This document shows, piece by piece, positions 35,015 through 42,852 of a DNA stretch of 64,000 nt. The DNA comes from Thermoguttaceae bacterium (GTDB lineage Bacteria; Planctomycetota; Planctomycetia; Pirellulales; Thermoguttaceae), in the NCBI GenBank assembly GCA_017407125.1, contig JAFQXE010000038.1:62001-126000 (forward strand), given 5' to 3'. The notes beneath the pieces are model-generated. The model did no database searches. It was not told where the DNA came from and saw only the letters and a list, made by a program, of their open reading frames with translations. Made by a program: the position numbers and the translations under genes. How positions within the stretch are numbered: position 1 is the stretch's first letter; every line of letters starts with the position of its first letter.

Positions 35015-37042
35015 ATGAAATCTCGTTTCTTTTTATTGTCTTTGTGTTTGATTTTTTCGCTGGGGTTCTGTGCGTCTGTGAATGCGAAAGAAAAAGCTGC
35101 AGATTCACAAAAAGAAACCGCTGCGGCAGCTGTCGACGCTATTCCGGAAGTTCCGGAAAACGGGACTCTGAAAGAATACAAAGAGTATATCGAAAAACTT
35201 AACGAGGCGTTCCGAAATAAAGCCAGAATTATGATTAACGTCGCGCAGGCGAATCACGTCAGTTTCCGATCTGAAGAGTTTTCCAAGCCATTTAACAGCA
35301 TGGCAAAGGAATACATGGATCGCATTTTCCAGGCAACCGACAAAGCGCTGCTTCTCAAAGACGTCTCCGACAAAGATTGTGAAGAATTGGTTAACAGGAA
35401 AATTCAGCTTCTTCAAGCATTGGCTCAGATTAACAACGATGGCGAAGACGCTTTTACTGCCGAATTGGAAGCCCTTGCAGCTCAGCTTCGCAAGATAGGC
35501 AAAACAAAGCTTGCCGAAAATATTGAAGGAAAGCTTCTCCAGAATAAGATCATTGGTTATGTCCGTTCTGGCGACGTCAAAAAATTCTCAAAAATCGCCG
35601 CTGAAATCGACGAAAAAGTCGAAAAAGCGGGAAAGGATATCACGCCTCCGTTGGCTGTACAAGCAATGATAATCGTTTTGGGCGCCAAAGATCTGAAAGA
35701 GTACAAAGCTCCTGAAGATCGTCAAGCCAAGTACCTCAAAGCGCTCTCGGAAGCCTCAGATCCGGAAGTCCAAAAGCTGGCTTTCCAATTGGAAAACGCC
35801 ATTCGCCGCGCTGAAGGCGAAAAGCGATTCAACGACACGCTGGGCAAAGAATTCAAATTCGGCGGAACGTTTACCGACGGTTCCGAATACAAGGCAGAAG
35901 ACTACGTCGGCAAAGTCGTTCTGATTGACTTCTGGGCAACCTGGTGCGGTCCGTGCTGCGAAGAACTGCCGAACGTCAAAAGGATGTACAACGCCTATCA
36001 CGACAAGGGCTTTGAGGTCATCGGCGTTACCCTCGACGATCCCGACAAAGCGGAAAAGAAGTTAAATACATTCCTTAAATTTAACGACATTCCCTGGAAA
36101 CAGATGTATGATAAAAATGCGGTTGTTCCTGGGGTAAAGAACAAAGACGGCAAACCGGTTACAGTTTCTGAATACTATTCAATTACCGCGATTCCCTGCC
36201 CCGTTCTCATTGGAAAAGACGGCAAGGTTATTTCCCTTAACGCTCGCGATATTGAACTCAAAGAGCAGCTTGTCAAAATCTACGGCGAAGTTGCAAGCCT
36301 CGAGGATGCCGACGAGGATGCCGACGAAGAAGACGATCAAGCCGCTGACGAACCCATCCCGGACGTTCCTGAAAACGGAACTCTGGCAGATTATAGAGAG
36401 TATGTCAAAAAGGTAAACGACATGCTCGATAAAAAAGCGAATCGCATGGAGCGTCAAGCAAAAAAGAACGGCGCAGACCCCCGGTCTGAAGAATTCTTCA
36501 ATTCCTTGAGGGAAATGGAAAAGGAATATTTCAGCCGCATTGAAAAGGCGCTCGACAAGGCGATACTTCTCAAAGATATCCCCGATGAAGAGTTTGATGC
36601 ATTGTTCGTTGCAAAGCTTCAGCTGATCCAGATCTTAACCCAGCTTAGCGACGAAAAGGTCAACACTTTTAACGCCAAAATGCAGGCTTTTGTCGATCAG
36701 CTTCGCAAAATGGGCAAAGAGGAACGGGTCAAGGATCTCGAAGTCATAATCCTTAGAGTTAAAATGCATGAGTACGTCGAGTCAAACAACGTCGAGGAAT
36801 TCGCCAAAGCGGCGCTTGAGGTTGACGAAAGAGTCAAAAACGCCGGAAAAGACATCACGCCGGACTTGGCTCAGTTGGCGCTTGTGACGGTTATGGGTTC
36901 CAAAGAGCTGTCAGAATACAAAGCCCCCGAAGGACGCAATGACAACTATCTCAAAGCCTTTGCGGAAGCCTCCGACCCGGAAGTCCAAAAGTTCGTCGAC
37001 GTTCTGAAAACGGTTATCAATCAAAAGAAAGACGAGAAATAA
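35015..37042 (+). CDS. Secreted thioredoxin-fold protein, helical-thioredoxin-helical (H-T-H)
   Basis: This 675-residue protein has a strong ribosome site (AAGGAGA) and a signal peptide (MKSRFFLLSLCLIFSLGFCA, ending VNA) without a good lipobox. Helical module 1 covers about 45-270. The thioredoxin domain carries C311-G-P-C314 in WATWCGPCCEELPNVK. An acidic linker (EDADEDADEEDDQ) precedes helical module 2 (about 445-675), which ends TVINQKKDEK. It is closest to the C-terminal half of the preceding giant lipoprotein, including the signal peptide start MKSR and the final TVINQK. Tandem duplication is the likely origin. A periplasmic thiol-redox role follows from the CGPC motif; the helical modules may bind a partner. 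Confidence 0.85.
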   Translation: MKSRFFLLSLCLIFSLGFCASVNAKEKAADSQKETAAAAVDAIPEVPENGTLKEYKEYIEKLNEAFRNKARIMINVAQANHVSFRSEEFSKPFNSMAKEYMDRIFQATDKALLLKDVSDKDCEELVNRKIQLLQALAQINNDGEDAFTAELEALAAQLRKIGKTKLAENIEGKLLQNKIIGYVRSGDVKKFSKIAAEIDEKVEKAGKDITPPLAVQAMIIVLGAKDLKEYKAPEDRQAKYLKALSEASDPEVQKLAFQLENAIRRAEGEKRFNDTLGKEFKFGGTFTDGSEYKAEDYVGKVVLIDFWATWCGPCCEELPNVKRMYNAYHDKGFEVIGVTLDDPDKAEKKLNTFLKFNDIPWKQMYDKNAVVPGVKNKDGKPVTVSEYYSITAIPCPVLIGKDGKVISLNARDIELKEQLVKIYGEVASLEDADEDADEEDDQAADEPIPDVPENGTLADYREYVKKVNDMLDKKANRMERQAKKNGADPRSEEFFNSLREMEKEYFSRIEKALDKAILLKDIPDEEFDALFVAKLQLIQILTQLSDEKVNTFNAKMQAFVDQLRKMGKEERVKDLEVIILRVKMHEYVESNNVEEFAKAALEVDERVKNAGKDITPDLAQLALVTVMGSKELSEYKAPEGRNDNYLKAFAEASDPEVQKFVDVLKTVINQKKDEK

Positions 37043-37102
37043 GCGTCATCCGGGGATAGCCCTGTTTGAACTGTGGTTTCGGTTTCATGGAATAAGGAAA
37101 GA

Positions 37103-37318
37103 GAACGCAGAGGCCGCAGACTACTCGCAGAATACGCAGAAGCAAGCGAACATGTGTCATCTACGCCCGTCTTCGACGGACTATGACACGATGTCCGCTT
37201 GCATTATTTTAAAATAATTATTCGGGCGGGAATCGTGGCGTAGACAACGTAGTTGGCGTCGTCGCCACATTCCCAGCCCGTCTGCGTTGTCTGCGAGGAG
37301 TCTGCGCACTCTGCGTTC
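37103..37318. repeat. Three-stem structured element, family B copy 1
   Basis: Outer arms of 38 bases (starting GAACGCAGAG at both ends when reversed, about 33 of 38 matching) enclose two inner hairpins. Hairpin 1 has arms GCAAGCGAACATGTGTCAT and GCAAGCGGACATCGTGTCAT (reversed) with a nested CCGTC-TTC-GACGG tip. Hairpin 2 has arms CGGGCGGGAATCGTGGCG and CGGGCTGGGAATGTGGCG (reversed). An AT-rich link joins them. A second copy is at 62867-63106. No gene lies between 37043 and 37516 apart from this. Confidence 0.8.
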
Positions 37319-37516
37319 AAAAAATATCTATTATCGCAATCTAAGTCAGTTTTGTTTTCTTCGCAAAAAAGAGCGTCTCCCCTGCCCCGGGCGAATATTC
37401 CTATTGCATTCTTTTTAAAAATGAGTAATAATATCTTCTATAAAACATATATAATACAAGCTGGACAGCGTCGGAGCTATCCAGAGCAATAGTACATTTA
37501 AACAAAATCGTTTTTT

Positions 37517-38605
37517 ATGAAAAATTTTTTAATCAACGCCGTTAAGATTTTAGCGTCAGTCGGCATTTTGGCGTTTCTGTTTTACATGGCGATCAACACG
37601 ACAGACGCCAACGGAAAGAACGTGTTTAACGTTCTGATGGAAACGGAAAAGAACTGGACGTATTTGCTTTTGGCTTTTCTGTGCTGCCTTGCGGCGTCCG
37701 TTATAACGTTTATTCGATGGCATCTGCTCAACCGGGCAGTTGGATTTCAGGTGCATTGGCTGGATTCGCTTCGCATCGGGTTTATCGGATATCTTTTCAA
37801 TCTCTTGCCTGTCGGCGGAATCGTCGGCGGCGACCTGCTCAAAGCGTGGATTCTTGCCAAAGAACAGGAAACGATTGACAAAATCTCAGCCATCTCCACC
37901 GGCGACAAGAAGCCGCAGTCGCGCATTCCCGACGCGCTGGCGACCGTCTTTACAGACCGCTTGTTTGGACTGTACGCGCTGTTTCTCCTGGCGGCTGTTG
38001 CGATTTTCTTTTCCGGAATCGACAAGATAGACAACGCCGTCATTCAGAAAATCTGTTATGCGACGTATATTATCGCCGTCGCGTGGACGGCTCTGATTAT
38101 TATCATTCTCGGACCGGACTACACCAACGGCAAATCCATCGAGGCGTTGGGGCGAATCCCCTACGTCGGCGCCGGACTGAAACGAACGGTCGAGTCCATA
38201 CGTCTGTTTCAGAAACACATCAAAACGCTTGTCGTTGTAACAGTCATGGGCTTGGTCGTCCATTTCTTTTTCGCCGCGTGCATCTTCCTGATTTCCGCCT
38301 CGCTTTTTGGCGCGAATTCCCTCCCGCTGGAAACGCATTTGGTTATTACGCCGCTGGGATTGTCAACCGGGGCGATTCCGCTGAGCGTCGGGCCGTTTGA
38401 AGTCGTCCTGGATATTTTCTATTCCGCCATTCCTCTGGCGACGGGAGAAAAGATGCTCGTCGGTTCCGGGCTGGTTGTCGCTTTGACGTATAGAATTCTC
38501 GTGCTGCTGGTGTCGACGTTCGGCGTTGTGTATTATTTCAGCAGCAAACAGGAAATCCAAAGCGTTATGAAAGACAGCGCCAAGGAAAACAACGCCAAAT
38601 CCTGA
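37517..38605 (+). CDS. Lysylphosphatidylglycerol-synthase-like membrane protein (UPF0104)
   Basis: This 362-residue protein has about eight hydrophobic segments, beginning with VKILASVGILAFLFYMAI. Motifs of the family include FIRWHLLNRAVG, RIGFIGYLFNLLPVGGIVGG with DLLKAW, and DRLFGLYALFLLA. The C-terminal region SLPLETHLVITPLGLSTGAI, then PLSVGPFEV, is also typical. The family covers flippase-like domains of MprF and AglD-type proteins thought to move lipids or lipid-linked molecules across the membrane. There is no soluble aminoacyl-transferase domain, so LPG synthesis is not supported. It is followed after 26 bases by the MoxR ATPase and probably shares a transcript with it; a functional link is not evident. 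No clear promoter was found. Confidence 0.8.
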   Translation: MKNFLINAVKILASVGILAFLFYMAINTTDANGKNVFNVLMETEKNWTYLLLAFLCCLAASVITFIRWHLLNRAVGFQVHWLDSLRIGFIGYLFNLLPVGGIVGGDLLKAWILAKEQETIDKISAISTGDKKPQSRIPDALATVFTDRLFGLYALFLLAAVAIFFSGIDKIDNAVIQKICYATYIIAVAWTALIIIILGPDYTNGKSIEALGRIPYVGAGLKRTVESIRLFQKHIKTLVVVTVMGLVVHFFFAACIFLISASLFGANSLPLETHLVITPLGLSTGAIPLSVGPFEVVLDIFYSAIPLATGEKMLVGSGLVVALTYRILVLLVSTFGVVYYFSSKQEIQSVMKDSAKENNAKS

Positions 38606-38631
38606 TTCCTCACCCCAAATTATTCCCAATC

Positions 38632-39648
38632 ATGTCAACTGGAAAACCGAAAACGTTAGTCGAACTGCTGCAGGATTTCGCCGTTCAGCGGAAACGCATG
38701 CAGGACGAATTGCAAAAAGTCATTATTGGTCAAAACGAAGTCATTGAGCAGCTTTTCGCGGCAATTTTTACTCGCGGGCATTGTCTTCTCGAAGGCGTGC
38801 CGGGGCTGGCGAAAACGCTCATGGTTTCGACCCTGGCGAAGATTCTGGACGTCAAATTCAAGCGAATCCAGTTCACGCCTGACCTCATGCCGACGGACAT
38901 TACCGGGACAAACGTTCTCGACGAAGACGAAAACGGGCGCCGCAACTTCCGCTTTGTCGAGGGTCCCGTGTTTACCAACATCCTGTTAGCAGACGAAATC
39001 AACCGAACCCCGCCAAAAACCCAGGCGGCGCTGCTTCAGGCGATGCAGGAACGGGAAGTAACAGTCGGTCAGACGACGTACGAGCTGCCCGCCCCGTTCT
39101 TTACGATTGCCACGCAAAACCCCATCGAACAGGAAGGGACGTACCCGTTGCCGGAAGCCCAGCTTGACCGATTCATGTTCAATATCAAAATCAATTATCC
39201 GACTCTGGAAGAGGAAGAGCGCATTCTCGCCGCCACGACTCGAAGCGAAAAAGTCGAAATCGGACACATCCTCAACGGGAAGACGATTCTCGTTTTCCAG
39301 AAGCTGGTCAACTCGGTCGCCGTGAGCCAGTACATCGTCAAATACGCCGCGGCTCTGGTCAGAGCGACTCGCCCGAAATCGGCGGACGCGCCCAAGTTCG
39401 TTCAGGAACTGGTCGACTGGGGAGCTGGTCCTCGCGCCGGACAGTTTCTCATTCAGGGCGGAAAAGCTATCGCCGCCATGGAAGGGCGTTTCTCCGTCGC
39501 CATTGACGACATTCGCAAGATCGCCGTTCCCGCTCTGCGGCACCGCATCAGCGCCAACTTCCAGGCGCAGGCGGAAGGCATGACGACGGACGACATCATT
39601 AAACGTCTGATTGAAGTTATCCCCGCCCCGGCGATAAGTAAACAATAG
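38632..39648 (+). CDS. MoxR-family AAA+ ATPase
   Basis: This 338-residue protein has Walker A at G55-V-P-G-L-A-K-T62, Walker B ILLADE at 117-122 followed by INRTPPKTQAALLQAM, and sensor 1 in FTIATQNPIEQEGTYPLPEA. These are the hallmarks of MoxR ATPases, which act as chaperones for metal insertion or assembly of larger complexes. In many bacteria a DUF58 protein and VWA-domain proteins follow, but here the gene is followed only by repeats and an opposite-strand gene, so its usual partners are missing from this place. It lies 26 bases after the flippase-like gene. Cytosolic location is expected. Confidence 0.93.
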   Translation: MSTGKPKTLVELLQDFAVQRKRMQDELQKVIIGQNEVIEQLFAAIFTRGHCLLEGVPGLAKTLMVSTLAKILDVKFKRIQFTPDLMPTDITGTNVLDEDENGRRNFRFVEGPVFTNILLADEINRTPPKTQAALLQAMQEREVTVGQTTYELPAPFFTIATQNPIEQEGTYPLPEAQLDRFMFNIKINYPTLEEEERILAATTRSEKVEIGHILNGKTILVFQKLVNSVAVSQYIVKYAAALVRATRPKSADAPKFVQELVDWGAGPRAGQFLIQGGKAIAAMEGRFSVAIDDIRKIAVPALRHRISANFQAQAEGMTTDDIIKRLIEVIPAPAISKQ

Positions 39649-39958
39649 AGCCGGACTACGTGAGTTTCTTTTAGATCGCGGACGAAGTCCGCCCCCGATG
39701 GCGGGGGAGCCAGTCCGCGCTGCCGCGCGAGACGTATTATACCCGCTCCCGTTGGTCGCTTTGCTCTTTCCATATAAAGGTTTTAAACACGAAACACACG
39801 AAAAGAAACGAAAGAAACGAAAAATTTTTTAAAAATCTCTTTCGTCTTTTTCGCTTATTTCGTGTTTTTCGTGTTAAAAAAAAACAATTGATGCGCCATT
39901 GCACAATCGGCGAAATCCTCCGCATCTCCGCGTCTCCGCGTGAGTCTTTTCCCGGGAG
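39649..39958. repeat. Intergenic region with dispersed repeats and an imperfect inverted repeat
   Basis: No gene is seen. 39675-39691 holds GCGGACGAAGTCCGC. 39714-39764 is copy 2 of the GTTGGTCGC repeat. 39787-39876 is an A/T-skewed inverted repeat of about 37 bases per arm, built from ACGAAA-type units of 8 to 9 bases. 39920-39945 has CTCCGCGT units. Confidence 0.6.
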
Positions 39959-41869
39959 CTAAGCGCTCGGCTCGCCAAAATCCGTGTCCGGACTGACCTG
40001 CTCATTCCCTTGAGCCGGCGCGTTTTGAACTCTCGCCTCAACCTCTTTCATGCTTTGCAGGAACTCGTTTTCCAGATATTTCCTCCCTTGTCGGATTTGG
40101 ATGAAGTCCCACGGGAGACGATCTGTTACAGTTTTCGGGGCGTGTAGAATCGCCTTGACGTCCAAGCCGGTTGCCTCGAACGCCTCTTCCCAGATTCGGG
40201 GTTTGAAGTATTCAATCCAGGAATCGAACTGAGCGCCGCGTTTCCAGGCTTCGATAATCGCTTTTCCCGCCCGGCGGTCAGCGCGGCACATGACGCCTTC
40301 CAGCATGGATCCGGCGACGTCGTGCGTCTTGACGGAAATGGACGTCGGCAGCCGTCGATGGCGCAGATAGTAGCCCGCCTCGTTGAAATAGTCCCGCGTC
40401 TGCATGGGCAGCCACTGGAACGGGGAATGCGGTTTGGGCACCAGATTGGAAACGCTGACGGAAATCTTCGGCCAGCGTCCGGAAACCTCTTTGCCCAGCT
40501 TGGCGACGCGTTCCGCCAGCTCGAAAATAGCGTCCAGGTCGTCGTTCCGTTCGCCGGGGAACCCGCACATGAAGTACATTTTCACGCGCTGAAAACCCCG
40601 GGAGAACGCGATTCGGCATCCTTCGAGCAGGTCGTCGTTGGTAATCGGTTTGCCGATAATAACGCGCATGTCCTCGTTTGCCGCCTCGATTGCCAGCGTC
40701 AAGCCGGAATGTTTTTGCGTTCGCAGAACCTCGCCCAGCCGGGTCAGATGGCTGTTGACGCGCAGCGACGGCACGGAGACGGAAAAGTTTCGCGCCGTCC
40801 GTTTGACTTTGCTGATATCGCCGTCAGGGGGAAGCTCGTCGGATTCCTCTTCCTGAGCGCTGTTACACGGACAGCGGGAGACGTCGTCCAGATATTTAAT
40901 AACCTCGTTGATTTTCGGGTAGTCGCCCGTCGAGAGGGACAGCAGCGTTACTTCTTCGTACCCGGTCGCCTCGACCGCTTCTTCCACCGCTTTGCAGACG
41001 GTTTCCGGCTTGCGGATTCTGACTGGTCGTTTAATCGGGTTGGACTGACAGAACCGGCATTTCCACGGACAGCCGCGCATGACTTCCACCGCGACGCGGT
41101 CCTGAACGGCTTCCACCCACGGCACGACGGGTTTTACCGGCAGCGGGTACTTTTCCAAATCCGGGACGATTGCCGGCTTGATAACGGCGGGAACGTCGTC
41201 GTAAATCGGGACGGGGCAGAAACTCTCGTCCGGCGTGTAACACGACGGGACGTAAAGCCACTCGAACTCCGCCGCCATCGCGTGCAAAGCGTCTTTTCGA
41301 CTGACGCCCGACTGACGAAGCTGCCGCCATTTTTCGCACGTCTGCGGCAGCGACTCCTCGCCGTCTCCGATAATAAAGGCGTCGAAAATATCCGCCAGCG
41401 GTTCCGGATTCCAGGCGCACGGCCCGCCCGCCAGAATCAGCGGCGCGTCCTCCGCCCGGTCTGCCGACGTAATCGAAACGCCGGACAAGTCCAGAATCGT
41501 CAGGACGTTTGTGTAACACAATTCGTGCTGAAGGGTAAACCCGAGGACGTCGAACTGGTTCAGCGGCGTTTTCGTTTCGAGAGAGAACCACGGAATCCCG
41601 TACGCTCTGACGAGTTTTTCCATGTCCGGCTGCGGGGCGAACGCGCGTTCCGCCTGCCAGTTGGGCTGAAGGTTCATCAGATGGTACAGCACCTGCAATC
41701 CGTGACAGCTCATGCCGATGGAATACATGTCGGGAAAAATCATACAGAATTTCCCGCCGTGGAAGTTCGGCTTGACAACAGAATTGATCTCCCCGCCCAG
41801 GTACTGACCAGGCGCCTGGACGTACGGGAAAATCTTGTCGCGAAGGAAAGCGGATAGCGAACCTGACAT
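39959..41869 (-). CDS. B12-binding-type radical SAM protein (TIGR03960-like)
   Basis: The ATG at 41869 (MSGSLSAFLRDKIFPYVQAP) is preferred; the longer open frame runs into heptamer-like repeats. The protein has 636 residues. An N-terminal B12-binding-like domain (PDMYSIGMSCHGLQVLYHLM) is followed by the radical SAM core with the cluster motif C267-x3-C271-x2-C274 in RGCPWKCRFCQSNP. The family (TIGR03960) has an unknown reaction and is often next to or fused with a DUF2344 protein involved in tRNA or rRNA modification-type operons; no such neighbour is present here. The C-terminus (about 590-636) is Gln/Glu-rich and probably flexible. Oxygen-sensitive cluster chemistry fits an anaerobic or low-oxygen lifestyle, but this is inference. 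Confidence 0.85.
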   Translation of the reverse strand: MSGSLSAFLRDKIFPYVQAPGQYLGGEINSVVKPNFHGGKFCMIFPDMYSIGMSCHGLQVLYHLMNLQPNWQAERAFAPQPDMEKLVRAYGIPWFSLETKTPLNQFDVLGFTLQHELCYTNVLTILDLSGVSITSADRAEDAPLILAGGPCAWNPEPLADIFDAFIIGDGEESLPQTCEKWRQLRQSGVSRKDALHAMAAEFEWLYVPSCYTPDESFCPVPIYDDVPAVIKPAIVPDLEKYPLPVKPVVPWVEAVQDRVAVEVMRGCPWKCRFCQSNPIKRPVRIRKPETVCKAVEEAVEATGYEEVTLLSLSTGDYPKINEVIKYLDDVSRCPCNSAQEEESDELPPDGDISKVKRTARNFSVSVPSLRVNSHLTRLGEVLRTQKHSGLTLAIEAANEDMRVIIGKPITNDDLLEGCRIAFSRGFQRVKMYFMCGFPGERNDDLDAIFELAERVAKLGKEVSGRWPKISVSVSNLVPKPHSPFQWLPMQTRDYFNEAGYYLRHRRLPTSISVKTHDVAGSMLEGVMCRADRRAGKAIIEAWKRGAQFDSWIEYFKPRIWEEAFEATGLDVKAILHAPKTVTDRLPWDFIQIRQGRKYLENEFLQSMKEVEARVQNAPAQGNEQVSPDTDFGEPSA

Positions 41870-41928
41870 ATTTAGTTGCGAATTGCGAATTTCAAAATAA
41901 TAATTTGCACGTTGCAAATCATTGTTTT

Positions 41929-41957
41929 ATTATAGCGCTAAAGACGAATTTGTACAA
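41929..41957 (-). promoter_or_regulatory. Promoter of the radical SAM gene
   Basis: On the minus strand TTGTAC and TATAAT are separated by 17 bases, 60 bases upstream of the start at 41869. Confidence 0.6.
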
Positions 41958-42008
41958 GAGGACGCGGAAATTATTTTCGGCAGAGGGAGTACGGAAACAA
42001 TGAAAGAC

Positions 42009-42794
42009 GGTTGGCGAGCCGGGGTGCGTAAGCCACCGGAATAATATCGAAGCGAACGAAAAAATTTCGGAGTGCGAGAGCGCAGCTCTCGCTTTCGTAC
42101 TTGACGGCTTGCCGTCAAGAAGTGGAATCTTTTTTCTGTATCAAGCTACGCTTGACGGTTTGAGCGATTCGATTTATTAAAAAAGCGAGAGTTCCGCTTA
42201 CGCTTCACTCTCGCACTCCGAAAAAAACTCACGCGGAGCCGCGGAGACGCGGAGGATGTTCGCGAAGAATGGAAGGCGGTTGGCGAGCCGGGGTGCGTAA
42301 GCCCCCGGAATAATATCGAAGCGAACGAAGTTACGCTTAGGCGAGCCACGGGTGTTAACCCGTGGGTGTGAGCGAAGCGAACGTTGCAAACCAAACCGAC
42401 AAAGCGGAAAACCTCCTCTGGATGTAGCCCGTCCTCGGGCTACGTTGCTGGTACAAGAAAAATCATTTACGCAGGAATGCCAGCCAGAACCCCCGGCTCG
42501 CGGCAGTCCACTGCCGCATACCCCGAAGGGGTTACATTTCTATAACCGGCGGTTTTCAACCTCCGGGGGAAGGAGACGACAACAAAACAAAAAATCGACA
42601 AATACCCTTTTCTTTCCCTCCCTCACGCCAGGCGTGAGGGAGGGAAAGAAAAGGACTGACTCGATTGGGGGGGAGCGCGTTTCACTGCCCGTAGACTAAA
42701 GTCGACGGTTATAGAAATGGCGTCCATTCTGGACGCGGATTACAACTCCGCCGTAGCCGAAAACGCTTCCGGGTCGCGGACGAAGTCCGCTAAA
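42009..42794. repeat. Repeat-rich intergenic block including family A copy 4
   Basis: No gene is supported across about 800 bases. A unit of about 52 bases (GGTTGGCGAGCCGGGGTGCG and onward to GAAGCGAACG) occurs at 42009-42060 and 42278-42330. 42065-42224 is a complete family A element (TTTCGGAGTGCGAGAG ... CTCTCGCACTCCGAAA). 42346-42381 matches the family C block at 15385. 42425-42446 is GTAGCCCGTCCTCGGGCTAC, also seen in variants near 45546 and 45808. 42776-42790 is GCGGACGAAGTCCGC. Confidence 0.65.
42606..42654. repeat. Perfect long hairpin, family D copy 2
   Basis: Two exact 24-base arms with a single base between them: pyrimidine-rich CCTTTTCTTTCCCTCCCTC, then ACGCC, and its complement. 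It is the longest perfect palindrome found in the window. Confidence 0.85.
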
Positions 42795-42821
42795 CAAAAA
42801 AGCGGGAGTTTCCTCCCGCTT
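42795..42821 (-). terminator. Intrinsic terminator of the poly-C surface-protein gene
   Basis: On the minus strand AAGCGGGAG-GAAA-CTCCCGCTT is followed by a T run. It lies 32 bases after the stop codon at 42853. Confidence 0.85.
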
Positions 42822-42852
42822 TAGCGTTTATTCTATTACGATAGCGTATTTA

